A stretch of 64,000 bases of DNA from Dillenia suffruticosa (lineage: Eukaryota > Streptophyta > Magnoliopsida > Dilleniales > Dilleniaceae): contig JAVTVX010000016.1 of the NCBI GenBank assembly GCA_033439265.1, forward strand, positions 1,121,001 to 1,185,000, written 5' to 3'. The notes beneath the pieces were generated by a model. That model did not search any database. It had not been told where the DNA came from and saw nothing but the letters and a program-made list of their open reading frames with translations. Each line of letters starts with the position of its first letter. Position 1 is the first letter of the stretch. A program made the translations under genes and the position numbers. Below are positions 23,986-35,546 of the stretch, in pieces.

Positions 23986-26900
23986 GTCTTTATTGCTGTT
24001 AAAATCTGATGATATTGTTTCCTAGATTGAAGCTTCCCCTTGCAATGTGAAATTTCAGTCAATTGCTATATCAGAATTTCCTCGATTCCATTTTACTTTA
24101 TCCATAAACTATGGCTTGTTTTCTGCATAACTCTTACAGATACGTAGGAGTTAAAGTTCATGGTTCATGGGCAGAGCTTCGAGAGTATTTCAGGCAACAG
24201 GTGGATTTCTTATTGATCCGTGTATGTTCATTAATGTCCTTTCTTTTGCCTTTGGACTCATTTTTTTCCTCATACAACAGGAAGGGGAAAAGCGCCTTCT
24301 AGCATTCGCAAAGCGAGGGCCAAAATTCATTCTGTTAAGTTGAAACTTGTTATCTCCTGCAACAATTTACTAGTGATGATGTTGTTTTCAGTTTAACTTC
24401 ATTGATACGACAGACAAAGAAAACACTTGAGTATATTTATTGTTCTCTCCTCTTTTTATTTTGAATTCTAAAACGGGCCGTCTCCTGTGTCATGCATTTT
24501 TCACGAAAGGATCATTGTTTCTTTTTTGTCTCAACATATGCATATGCTAGTGGTAATACAATGAACTTTGTCATAGGTATTGAAACCTATATATTTTGTT
24601 ATTTGTTTGCAGCAGAAAAGTCATCAATACGCCTCTCAAATGAATTCCAATCACTAGAACATTTGTCAGTTTACATGTACCATATCACACTCGACAATCA
24701 CATAAAATCCATCAAATCTTCATGCTTGTTGACATTCGTCTAATTTTGTGGCATCAAAAACATTTATTCCTGGATAATGATTGACTGAATAACTTAAAAC
24801 ATCCCAATATTAGATTGTGTGGACATCAAAGAGGAGGTTCTGCCCTTTTGCACCCATCCACGTTGTTTGGTATAAAACTAAGAAGCAATCTCTCTACTTT
24901 CAGGAAATCAATATGGGCAGTAGCAGGGAATATTTTCTACACTTTACTTTCGCTACTCATTCTTTTACTTGCTCCGAGGAAATGCTTTCTTTTACTTGCT
25001 CCGAGGGAATGATCCCATTCTCTTCGGAGTTTCCCTTTTCTGCGTTCTCTTAAACATTGTCTTGTTTATTTAGTCTGTTAGTGACATGTCAACATTGTTG
25101 AGATGGGAACCTGACTTGCGGTTAATTTTTCAAGTCAAGTCACCACTTTATTGAGGAAATCATTTTGTGGGTTTTGGCCAGTGGTCCTGTGAAGCCATCT
25201 AGAACCATAGCTCATACTTGGTTCTATATATTGATATAAAGATCTCTATCAAATGCAGTATTTGCCCTTTTTGACCTTGAATCTTTGAATATATTTTGTG
25301 AGTAGATTTGTGATCCTTAGGAATAAACATTAGTCTTTACCTGTCTTCTTTCTTTTAAATTTAGTCATAATACTACAAAGTACTTTGGATGAAATATTGC
25401 TAAAGGTGCACTATAAGTTTCTATTCCTTTTTTTACCTGGGGGTGGGGAGAGGGAGGGTTAAGGGTGCAGCAAAGCCATTCTAATGTTATGGCCATGCCA
25501 TAAAAAATGATTGATGTTGGGAGTAACTGGAACTTTTATGCCTTGGCCAGTGATTTTGGGAGACTAAACCAGTCTGTACATGCTATAGCTTCCCAGCAGA
25601 CATGACTGATGTTGTAAATGCCAGTCTTGGTGGATTAGCTCTTGGATTGTTTAGTAGTATATCTGAGGTACTGGGGAATTGAATTAGACATGCACAACTT
25701 GATGCCATATTAATTGAAATGTTTCTAATGCCTTTACCTTCACAAAATGAACGCCGATGTACAGGTGTCAGAGCTGACCGTAGTAACTGCATCAGTGTTG
25801 ATTTGGACATAAATCCTTGAGGTCGGCTTTCTTCCTTAATTCCTTTTAACCAACCTCCCACAGGCATATCTTGAATTTCCCCACAGAATTGCCATCTACA
25901 TGTAATTTTTTGTCTTTGACTGTAAAGTTAAGGGTGGAATGCAATCAATCCTAGGTGTCATTATCTATCTGGTTTGAAAATATATGCAGTTTCAGAGTTG
26001 ATTTGTGGTTCCAAGTTACAAGTTTATTTTTGGGATATTTAAAATGGTTTCTTATATGCTTTGGGAAATATTCATTCATTGCCTTGACAATTTTCCCTTC
26101 ATAAGGAAAGAAACAAATATGAAATAGAAAGAGCACGCGATTTATTGCATGACAAATTTGCTTCAGGTAATGATTGCCTGCCTAAGATGGTAGAGTTTGC
26201 AGCTGACTGCTGGTAATCATGTAGAGGTTGGTAATCCTAGCAAGTCAACTCGTAATGAAGCAAATTGAGTCTTGGAGTTCTGGTAGAAAAGTGCTAGTTA
26301 GCTTCAATTTACTGTGTTAACTTGGAAGCTGGACCAGAGTAAATAACATATCCAGGGATGTGTATCGTAGGACAGCCTATTAGTTAAGCTTTTCCTCTTT
26401 GCTCTCTATTGATTTTTGGGAGGCACAAAGTGCTGTTAATTAATTTCTGCTAGTTGTTAGTTAAATCTTGCACCATTCCAAATTTGAGTGGGAAAATATG
26501 CTGTCCACAAAAATTCTCGTCTTTCCTGTCCAAATTTAAAATGGGATTTACTTGTTTGGTTTATATATCTTACTGAACCTCCATGTTGGACAAATAGATG
26601 TATTTTGCATCACTGAACTTGTTCCAGGACCTTGAGTTCTGATAAAATCACTCATCTTTGGACAATGATATAGGGGCCTATGTGGGTGAGCCACTAGCGT
26701 AGCTTGAAAGTAAGGTAATGGAGGACCAAGAGTGATTTCTTGCACGTGACAAATTCGGAACAACTGAGGCCTTTGGTATTTTAGTTGATTGTATGCTACA
26801 AAATAATCTCTTAATCCTTTAATAGGATAAATTCCAAAGGTCATTTAGGAATTTTTGATCTCGATATTTTTTTTATATGTAATATCACAAGCTATCAATT

Positions 26901-27591
26901 TCTATTGCAGACCAGACATCAATCAGATATTAAGTTGTGCATCTATTAATTTCCAGTCTGCAGTTCAATTGCCAACATGATTATTATGTTGAAAACATTA
27001 AGATAAAAATGTTTTCATATGTTTATTGCTAAATTACTTACTGCAAAACTTGAACAACCTTTTCCACTTGTGACCTCCAATAAACTTTCTTATGGAGAGG
27101 AGGTTGATTGTAGAATGATACTTCAGTTCAATTACCGAGCAGCTGTGGTATAAGTAGTTTGAAATGTTCATATCCTCCTATATTTTAATTGCCGCATTCA
27201 CCTCCATAATAGAAAAGAGAACAGAAAAGGAATGGTTGATATAAACTCTACACAGCATTACCAACTTCGTATGTTAATCCTTGAAAGAATGGGATCCTAT
27301 GCCTGTCTGTATACCAGAAGAGAGGGCATTAGAAAATGAAAAGAAACTTGTGTCCTTGAAATGTCAATCTGTGGCCAACTTAATTGCAAATGATATTTTG
27401 TTTCTTGTGTGGTGTTTGTTGGATGGGCCAACTCCAAAATTTGGGATTAAGGCTCTATGTTATTGTCATTGGCCTTTGTTGGATGGGTTTCTTTGTGGTA
27501 GTTGCTTCATTGATATGGTACAAACCCTTCACGATGCAGCGGCATGACCTACTTCATAGATTTCTAACAGAGACCCTTCAGCTTTTTCTCA

Positions 27592-29708
27592 TGGGTGATA
27601 TTCAGCACGTATATATCATTTGCAGATGACAGTATGTTTGATTGATGAGAGTAAGCAAGGTGTGAATCAAAAACTAGAAAAATGGAGAATGTCGTTGAAT
27701 TAATAAAACAGAAAAGAGTACATGGAATGCAATTTTAGTATAAATAATGATTTGGATAAGAATGTGGTCAAAATTAAGGGAGAAGAGGTAAGAGGGGTTA
27801 ACTTTAGTCACTTTGGGATCTATTAGTCAATGGAAATATGATAAAGTTATTGCGCATAAGATTAGATTAGTGCGGGGTTGATAATGTTAGAAAAAAGAAA
27901 ATAAAACAGAAAGAACAGAGAGAATAAAGAAAGAAAATTGAAAGAAAATAACTCATATATTGCGTATTGTATTGTGTTGTGTTGTGTATCAATAGATTAT
28001 ACAAAAATCCTATTTATAAGGAAAAAACCCCAAAACATAAAAAATAAATAGAATCTTTATAATATAAAAATTTAGAAATATCAATATTTCTAAAATTTCT
28101 TCAATTTGGAAACTTCCAAACCTTCTACAACAAAATTTCTTCAATTTAGAAATGTCAATATTCTTAAAATCCCTCAAACTTAAGATGGAAGTAGATAAGT
28201 CATCTTAAATTTGTGTAATAGGTCATCATGACGCCCAAGAAGATAAGTCAGATCACCGAGAAGATTTATACCAGAGATTAAAGAACCGTAAAAAATAATG
28301 TAATAGCCTGTAGTAAACCGTCCATTAATAGGATCACCAAACCAATCAACATCAAAATAAGTACATAACTGATACCGTAGAGAGAATAATATAACAGACT
28401 GAATAGAAGAAAATGTAATAGCAGAATTTTCAGCAGCAGATTCAGAGAAAATAGAGATGAATCAGATAAAGAAGAGGAAATAAAGCAGATTGAGTAAAAA
28501 ATAATGTAATAGTAGAATTCTCAGTAGCAGACTCAGAGAAAATAGAGATGAAACAGATGAAACAAAATAGCAGAATACTCAAACTGAGTATAAGATGAGG
28601 AAACATCAGAATTCTCAATAGCAGCAACAACAACAGACTATGATAAAGCAGATCAAAGTAGAGGGATTGAAGAATGAAGTAAAATCTTCAATAACAGCAA
28701 ATAAGTAAACCGTAAGATATTGTTGAGAACTAGCAGAAGAAAGCGGAGCGATTGAAGAATGAAACAGAATTTTCAATAGCAAAAAAGCAGTAACCGTAAG
28801 ATATTATTGAGAATCAATAGAAGAACGATTTTGGACAATATAAATAGGTTGAGAATTATCTAATTTCTCTATAACAAGAAAAAAAAATGTTTAACTGATG
28901 AGAAAAGTAAAAAAATATCAGAACGAAATCTAGTACTCTGATACCATGTTACAAAAAGAAAAATAAAGCAGAAAGAACAGAGAGAATAAAGAGAGAAGAT
29001 TGAGAGAGAATAACTCATATATTGTGTATTGTATTGTGTTGTGTTGTGTTGTGTATTAATAGGTTATACAAAAACCCTATTTATAAGGGAAAAACCCTAA
29101 AATATAAAAGGTAGATAAAATCTTTACAATATAGAAATTTAGAAATATCAATATTCCCAATACTATTTCAATTTGGAAACTTTCAAACCTTCTTCAATAA
29201 GATTTCTTCAATTTAGAAATGTCAATATTCTTAACAGATAAAATAGAGAAGTGCATTCAAGGTTCTATGCGATGATCAAATTCTCGCTAAGCCAAATTTA
29301 GTAGAACCACAATAATAATAGTGATGTTTTATGGTACAGAGTTGCGAGCTGTCAAAAATCAACATAGACCAGAAGATAAGTGTAGCTAAGACGAATATTA
29401 AGATGGACGAGTCAAGTAACAAAAAAGGAAAGAATTAGAAATGAGTATGGTAGTTTAAACAGAGAAATAGGTTTAATCGTAAATGAGAAAAAATAGAATA
29501 AGATGATTTGAGCATATTCAAAAAAGATCACTTAATGCTTCCATCAGAAGAAGTGAAAATATACTAGTCCAAGACCCACCAAGAACAAGAAAAAGACCTA
29601 AGAAAACTGGAGGGGGAGTAATAATATATGTCATGGTAAGTGTTGATTTACCAGTGGCATAAGGACCGATTCATATAACTAATCATGACTAAGTTGAGAT
29701 AAACGTTA
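27592..29708 (+). mobile_element. 5'-truncated RTE-clade LINE, split by a Copia element
   Basis: The left part starts at the reverse transcriptase catalytic box (FADD, then LIDESKQGVNQKLEKWRM) and continues YMECNF and VVKIKGEEVRGVNFSHFG in shifting frames. After the interruption at 27885-29236 the right part resumes with FYGTELRAVKNQHRP and ends TGACTAAGTTGAGATAAACG, the usual 3' end of plant RTE elements. Near-identical flanks, ACCCTTCAGCTTTTTCTCA (27573-27591) and ACCCTTCAGCTTTTCTCA (29709-29726), are read as the target-site duplication. Frames are broken in several places. It lies in the 5.6-kb last intron of the decayed methyltransferase gene. Confidence 0.8.
27885..29236 (-). mobile_element. 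Short internally reduced Ty1/Copia element with paired LTRs
   Basis: This is a fossil retroelement with about 285-bp LTRs at 27885-28169 (3' LTR) and 28947-29236 (5' LTR), each beginning TG and ending at or near CA on the element's own strand. A primer-binding site matching initiator-methionine tRNA (TGGTATCAGAG, 28936-28946) adjoins the 5' LTR. A purine-rich AAGTTTGAGGGA precedes the 3' LTR. A 5-bp duplication, GATAA, flanks it (27880-27884, 29237-29241). The 0.8-kb interior keeps only an RNase H-like remnant (FDVDWFGDPI) plus tandem repeats, so it is broken and non-autonomous. By eye about one LTR site in ten differs, suggesting moderate age. It sits inside the RTE LINE. Confidence 0.88.
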
Positions 29709-31859
29709 ACCCTTCAGCTTTTCTCACATTATGTTACCTTTATAGGAGAAGAAAGTTGTTTTCCTGCTGTTTGGACACTTTTTTTTTTTGTGATTCTGAG
29801 TCTGAAATCATTGCTGTTTTCATGTATGGTGTGTTTGTTGCTTGCATGCTGACCTTGTGATTGGCCCTTGTCTCCATTTTGTTAATGTTTATGCTGAAAG
29901 CGTTAAAGTATGTTCCTTTTCTCACTGCAGGATTTTTCCTATAGACGGGGTGATCGGCTCATATTTGGGTCTGAAACTTGCGGGGTACCTCCTGAAGTTC
30001 TGCATGACTGCCAAAATGAGCCATATGGTGGAGGTGCAGTCCGAATTCCAATGGTCGAAGTTAGATTTTTTTTTTTTTTTTTTTTGGTACAAAAAACTTA
30101 TGTTAGATGTCTGAATCTCTCAGTGAGTGTTGGAATTGCTTTATATGAAGCTGCTAGACAGCTACAATTTGAGCAACTTCAAATCCCATCAGAAACTTGT
30201 TTTGAAAACAAGAAATCATTTATTATAGAAAATATTTTTGCCTAATAATTCTATAAATATATTGGTAACTCAAACAGGACATTATTGGCAAAATTCCTAT
30301 AAATATTTCTCAGTAGGATATTGGTCCCATACTTGATGCCCATCTCACCTTCCCATTTAGAGTTGAGCATAGAACTGACCACAGGCCCATTCGAATCATG
30401 ACCCCAGGCACAGTTTAGATCCTCTTTCTTTCCCATTAAAATGTGGGATTTTGAACAAACTCCCGTGAATGAGTATAATGGTAAAACATTACATTCCTTA
30501 ATTATAGGTTTTGAATTCAAATTATGAGAATAGAAAAGTAGAATTTGAAAGAGCCAACTCTTTAATGGGGCTCACAGTACTTGGACCGAATTAATGGGAT
30601 AAAATCCGAATATTGATTATTAAAAACAAAAAAAAAATGGTGGGATTTTGCAACTCTAGTTTCCCCCCCCCCCCCGGTGAAAAAGAGAGAAAGGAAACAC
30701 AGGAAAAAACGAATAAAATCAAGAGAAAAACATACTCAGAGGAGGCACTCCTGCCTCTGGGCAGTGTTAGCTCCCAACTCTCTCAACCCCCGGCATATCT
30801 TCCCAAACAAACTTGAGGATAGACCGAGAAGAACTCCATTTTCAAGGGAAAAAATCTATTTTTCATTTGATTATAGATATTTAAAATTTTGATTAATTTG
30901 ATTTAAGTAGTTACAAGTCTAATTTTGAGACGATATCTTTTAATAATTATTTTTTTATTTTTAAAATTTAAATTCAATAATTTAATTAAAAAAATTAGTA
31001 TTTTATCACCTATCACACTATGTTTATCGTGGATCTTGTGTACTAATTGTTTACCATACAGTATATCTAGTATATTTTTGTGTGCTCTTTGCTATTTTTG
31101 TTTACCATTTCGAGGAGAACTTGCCTTTCGATCCACTCCATCTCCTTTCGTCCCTTCATTTTCAGACATTTGACCTTTTGATAATTTGGTTAATCTTTAC
31201 AAGCTTAACAGAATCCAATGATAATCCAGTACAAATTCTTCTGGCCAATGATGGACACTTGACAGCATTCACGTGGTGACTCTGAATGATGCTGTAATCA
31301 GGACAGCGCTGACCCATGTTCTTATCAAAATCATCATCCCCATCATTTCCTCTTCTTAGCATTGCATGACAGCAATAACAACTCTCTCTCTCTCTCTCTC
31401 TATCATTTTTAGTAAGAGAAATAATTTTTAAAATTATAATTTTAAATTAATATACGTAATTCCTTTTTTTTTTTTTTTTTTTTTTGAGGTTAATATACAA
31501 AGAGTTTATAATTACTAATGTACGAAACTAAATCTGCAATGAAGAGAAAGAAAAAGGTTTCATAATAATGTCTACTGCCTATAGGGCAATCCTTGACATT
31601 TTGCGAGAGAAAAATCTCTCTGAATTTTTTGTCTTTTGCACATTGCCTGTTTTTATGCCTCCATGTGATCCTGCTTTTCCTCCATCTTTTCCCGGCAAGA
31701 GTTGAAAAGCAGTGCATTGATCGAGACATTAGGACAGCAATTTTAAGAATAAATTTTATATTAAGAAATAGTTTTTATATATAAAATTACTCATTAAATG
31801 AGAATTAATAGTCATTTTGTATGATTAGTAGGTTCATGCAAAAATTTGGTTTGTTTTAC

Positions 31860-32010
31860 GTTAGGATACCGGTACCCCTAAAGTAAAGTAGTGGGTTTGA
31901 GCCTTGTATATATAGATTTTATCTTTTAAAAGTCAACTTAAATCGAATATGATTTAATTGTTTCTAACTTGATGATTGAATATCAGTAATTTATTAAAAA
32001 ATTTAATTTA
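31860..32010 (+). repeat. SINE-like copy (long family)
   Basis: Reads GGATACCGGTACCCC, a B-box-like TGGGTTTGAGCCTTG, a middle with AAGTCAACTTAAATCG and a tail ATGATTGAATATCAGTAATT, in the family order. Ends are approximate. Confidence 0.45.
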
Positions 32011-32755
32011 TTTTGAATTGCAATATTTCGTTTTGGGTCATTATTTAAGGGGCTAAAAATAGATTTAAGCCCGAAACAAATGTAAATGATCCTAACTTCC
32101 TAATTATTATTATTTTTTTAAAGAGAAGTTTACGTATTCCTATTTCTGGAGCAATACTTTAATGCAGATTAAAGAAAATAAAATAAAATTCAATGAGTGA
32201 ATTATTATTATCATGTGAGACACTCGAATCAAATTTAATTAAATTTATATGATTATCAAATATCGATAGTTTATAAAAAAAATATTATACGAACCTCTTG
32301 AATTAATGTTCATTTGTGTGACTACACTCAATGCATCTTAATATTTGGCTCTCTACCACATGAGGTGATACAGATGCTACAATACAAACTTGTTAGGGGA
32401 GTTTCTGATTTTAAATATGATTTTACAAATTTGCTAGTAAAAGTAAATTTTAATTATCTTTTTAAGAGTAAAGTTATTTAATAACTTAGATTAAATTATT
32501 CTCAGCAAGTGAAAATACGGGAGACTTATCATATGTTGATTTTTCCCCTCTTTGCTTACCAATTATATATATATATATACATGGGAGAAGGAGGGAGCGA
32601 GGGGAAGGGAAGGGAATTGACCCTTAAAATTTTGAAAATACATATATTTTCAGTGGTTTTTCAACAAATGTTGCAAAAAATTTCAAAAATATCTTTAAAA
32701 GTCTTCAAAATGTTGTTAAAGATGTTAACAACATATAAATTTTTTATTTTATTCA

Positions 32756-32760
<5 letters not shown>

Positions 32761-32792
<32 letters not shown>
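32761..32792. repeat. (TA)n microsatellite
   Basis: An uninterrupted TA run of about 32 bp in non-coding DNA. Confidence 0.95.
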
Positions 32793-32798
<6 letters not shown>

Positions 32799-34331
32799 AT
32801 ACAAATATTCGAATCTAGAATAACCAGATTGAAGAGAGATTGTGACAATTAGACTATTCTCTTGAAAACTTTATACATACATATTATAATAGTGCGAGAA
32901 GGGGGATGTTAACCTATGGAAAACAATCTCCATGACTTTAGCAGGGAGAGAGGATCTAATCGTTTGCCTAGAACTTGGGTGGTGAACATAGATGCGAGGG
33001 TTAAAAGATGAGAAGATGGGAGATGTTGGAGTGGGTTCAAGCCCATGTGTGCTAACTCCTACATACAGGACTAAAAACCCTAGAAAACATCATGTGGAGT
33101 AGTATGCAATCTTGGGTTTTTTTTATTCATTGATGTTCACAATCACATGTTGCAACGCAAGTCCCCAAATTTCCTTCAACACTTGGGTTTAATAGGACCT
33201 TTTTACAAAATTACTGGTCCATTTAGGAGTGATCAATGCCTTGGAGGAGGAGGTGGAGATGGTCGTGGTCATTGTTGTTGATTGATTTGAACAAACAGGA
33301 CCATTGATGGAGAAGAGGAAATTAAAGTTTTAAGAAGAAGATGAAGCTATGGAAATTATGTATTAATATCGGAGTGGTTATTTTTAAGATATTGTTGGTC
33401 ACTAAGAAGAATACAAATCATATTTACATGACTATCAAATTATACATATCGAATCAAAATATTTAATTAAAATCTTATTGAAGAGCAATAATTCATGTTA
33501 ATTATGATAAAATTATCAAAAATTATTTTCCAATATAATCATTCTTTTTTAAATGTAGCGCAACTATTATATCAAATACCGATATTCATTTTTGTCTTGA
33601 TGTAATTGCCATATTTATACAATCAATCGCCGATAGCTCTTCTTTCAAATGATCTCTATAAACATCCTAATTATCCCAAAAAATATAAACCCAGAATGTT
33701 TATAAAACAAAACAATTAATAAATCCAAACCATACTTAAGAAAACTTACAAAAACCATTTTTTTTTAAATTTCAACCAAAAGTATCTAAAAAAATTTATA
33801 AACAAAACATATACATATCAAAACTCATAAAAATCATTCTAATATTTATTTTATCAACCATGGGCACTCCTACGCATAGAACAAGAAGGCAAGCCTAGTT
33901 TAAATAAAAATAAATAAAGCGTGCTCGGTTGAACTAAAACTCATTTATAAATAGGGTCAATTGTAATCGTGATGAATCAAATTTTAAATAAATTTATCAT
34001 TTTCAGATTTTAATTTTACATTCAAATTTAATTTTTTTAAATAAATAAAAATCATGACAATAAAGTCAATGACCAAATTAAGGAAATTTAATGCAATATT
34101 CTGAAGTTAAATAAAATTTATTACATATTTTTTGTATTTACTGATAAAATTATATTATCATCATATTAATTATGTGAATTTAATCATTAACTCTTTTACC
34201 CTTAGGCTAATTGAAGCAGCAACGTAGTCCGTTAACAGTTGAGTTCGTTTTCTAACCTTATCCAAGCTGAATGCTATCCTTAAACCGTAATTACAAACTT
34301 TTTCGAAGGGCACTTTCGTCTCAAAATTAAA

Positions 34332-34338
34332 TATAAAT
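34332..34338 (+). promoter_or_regulatory. TATA box of the DRT100-like gene
   Basis: TATAAAT lies about 120 bases before the start codon. It is followed by a CT-rich leader (ATTCTCTCTCTCTCC and a C run near 34385-34397) typical of plant 5' UTRs. The transcription start is inferred to lie near 34365. Confidence 0.5.
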
Positions 34339-34454
34339 CCAACTCCAAATCCCCCGCATTCACCACCCCATTCTCTCTCTCTCCTCCCCCCCCCCCCGGT
34401 CCGTAATAACTACTCTGATTCGCCTACTAACAAACTCAACCCAGGAGAGAGAAA

Positions 34455-35546
34455 ATGAAGTTCCTCTTCCTCATTACCTTACTCCTTGCCGTCACTGTCG
34501 CCGTTAACTCCTGCTCGCCGTCTGACCGGGCAGCTCTGAAAGTCTTCAAATCCTCTCTCTCCGAGCCCTACTTGGGCATCTTCAGAACCTGGACGGGCAG
34601 CGACTGTTGCTTAAATTGGTACGGCGTCAACTGCGATCCGACGACCGGAAGAGTCACCGACATCAACCTCCGCGGCGAGTCCGAAGACAAAATCTTCATC
34701 AAGGCTCGCCGCACAGGCTACATGATCGGTTCAATCTCGCCGGAAGTCTGCAATCTCTCCGAGCTCAAAACCCTGGTCCTCGCCGACTGGAAATCCATCT
34801 CTGGCGAAATCCCTACCTGCATCACCTCTCTTTCCAATCTCAAAATCCTCGACCTCATTGGAAACCGAATCACCGGGACCATTCCTGCCGAGATCGGCAA
34901 CCTCAAGAAGTTGACGGTTCTCAATCTCGCCGACAATGCGATCAGAGGAAAAATTCCGGCGTCCGTTGTGAATCTGGAGAAGTTGATGCACATGGATTTG
35001 GGTAATAACCAACTTTCCGGCGAGATTCCGCTCGATTTCGGAAAATTGGCTATGTTGAGCCGCGTTTTGTTGAGCAAAAACGGTCTAGGAGGTTCAATTC
35101 CGAACTCGATCTCAAATATGTATAGGCTGGCGGACTTGGATTTGAGTGATAATTTGTTATCCGGTTCGATTCCGGCCTGGATTGGTTCAATGCCGGTTCT
35201 TTCGACAGTAAAGCTCGATATAAACCAAATATCGGGTCAGATCCCGAGAAGTTTGTTGAGTAGTTCGGGTCTAAATATCGTGAACTTGAGTAGGAATGCA
35301 CTCGGGGGTTATATACCCGATGTTTTTCATCAGAAAACCTATTTTGCGTCTCTTGATTTATCGTATAATAACCTAAAAGGTTCGGTTCCTAAATCGTTGG
35401 CCACAGCCCGATACATCGGACATCTTGATTTGAGTCATAACCACTTGTGTGGGCCTATTCCGGCGGGTTCACCTTTCGACCGGCTTGAAGCCTCCTCATT
35501 TCAAAACAATGACTGTCTATGTGGTATGCCATTGAGCACATGCTGA
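34455..35546 (+). CDS. DRT100: DRT100-like secreted leucine-rich-repeat protein
   Basis: A single uninterrupted 363-residue frame. Residues 1-19 form a signal peptide (KFLFLITLLLAVTVAVNS). The LRR N-cap follows (CSPSDRAALKVFKSSL, then the paired-cysteine block SDCCLNWYGVNC). About ten plant-type extracellular repeats of roughly 24 residues run from about 90 to 340, with GxIPxx cores such as SGEIPTCITSLSNLKILDL and TGTIPAEIGNLKKLTVLNLA. The C-cap NDCLCGMPLSTC ends the protein. There is no membrane anchor or kinase, so it should be apoplastic or wall-associated, like polygalacturonase-inhibitor relatives. Length and organisation match Arabidopsis DRT100 (about 370 residues, from memory). DRT100 was named for partial complementation of E. 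coli repair mutants, but its LRR architecture argues for a wall or defence role. The frame is markedly GC-richer than its flanks, and no lesion was seen. Confidence 0.93.
   Translation: MKFLFLITLLLAVTVAVNSCSPSDRAALKVFKSSLSEPYLGIFRTWTGSDCCLNWYGVNCDPTTGRVTDINLRGESEDKIFIKARRTGYMIGSISPEVCNLSELKTLVLADWKSISGEIPTCITSLSNLKILDLIGNRITGTIPAEIGNLKKLTVLNLADNAIRGKIPASVVNLEKLMHMDLGNNQLSGEIPLDFGKLAMLSRVLLSKNGLGGSIPNSISNMYRLADLDLSDNLLSGSIPAWIGSMPVLSTVKLDINQISGQIPRSLLSSSGLNIVNLSRNALGGYIPDVFHQKTYFASLDLSYNNLKGSVPKSLATARYIGHLDLSHNHLCGPIPAGSPFDRLEASSFQNNDCLCGMPLSTC

Larger units (their letters stand above)
21962..30245 (+). pseudogene. Decayed SpoU/TrmL-type tRNA/rRNA 2'-O-methyltransferase gene
   Basis: The family methylates ribose in tRNA or rRNA using a SPOUT knot. 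Exon-like blocks are 21962-22118 (MAGERRNEFD to SNKLLQVVLVSP), about 23046-23086 (AASAVGLHLVE), 23192-23251 (PLGLQVDDTKLK, then RAGLDYW in a shifted frame), 24140-24200 (YVGVKVHGSWAELREYFRQQ), 24281-24333 (EGEKRLLAFAKRG) and 29931-30245 (DFSYRRGDRLIFGSETCGVP, IPMVE, TYVRCLNLSVSVGIALYEAA, stop). Order and splice sites match the family. Lesions: the NTGxxxRT AdoMet-knot motif is lost, with TGA where its arginine belongs; an extra base lies in DDTKLK; a stop arises at the 23251/24140 junction; a base is missing near 24320. The last exon has 36 extra in-frame bases (20 T) between IPMVE and TYVRC. Introns hold three retroelement copies. A functional copy presumably lies elsewhere. Confidence 0.8.
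30246..34330. other. Intergenic AT-rich DNA
   Basis: No gene recognised. Contents include poly-C (30663-30675), (CT)n near 31381-31401, poly-T near 31466-31485, a SINE-like copy near 31860-32010 and a (TA)n run at 32761-32792. A stretch near 32880-33360 is somewhat less AT-rich (GGAGGAGGTGGAGATGG-type) but has no supported reading frame. Confidence 0.55.

Noticed and set aside
25583-25867. A 94-codon minus-strand frame in the last intron of the methyltransferase relic
   Set aside because: No recognisable motif, no splice context, and the frame contains only scattered hydrophobic stretches.
26100-26166. Exon-like plus-strand block reading ERNKYEIERARDLLHDKFAS followed by GGTAATG
   Set aside because: It is attractive as an exon but only about 20 residues long. 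I could not place it in the methyltransferase order or any family, so it is too weak to annotate.
34607-35301. Several long frames overlapping the DRT100-like gene on both strands
   Set aside because: They are shadow frames caused by the gene's GC-rich codon use. Only the 363-residue frame has LRR structure.
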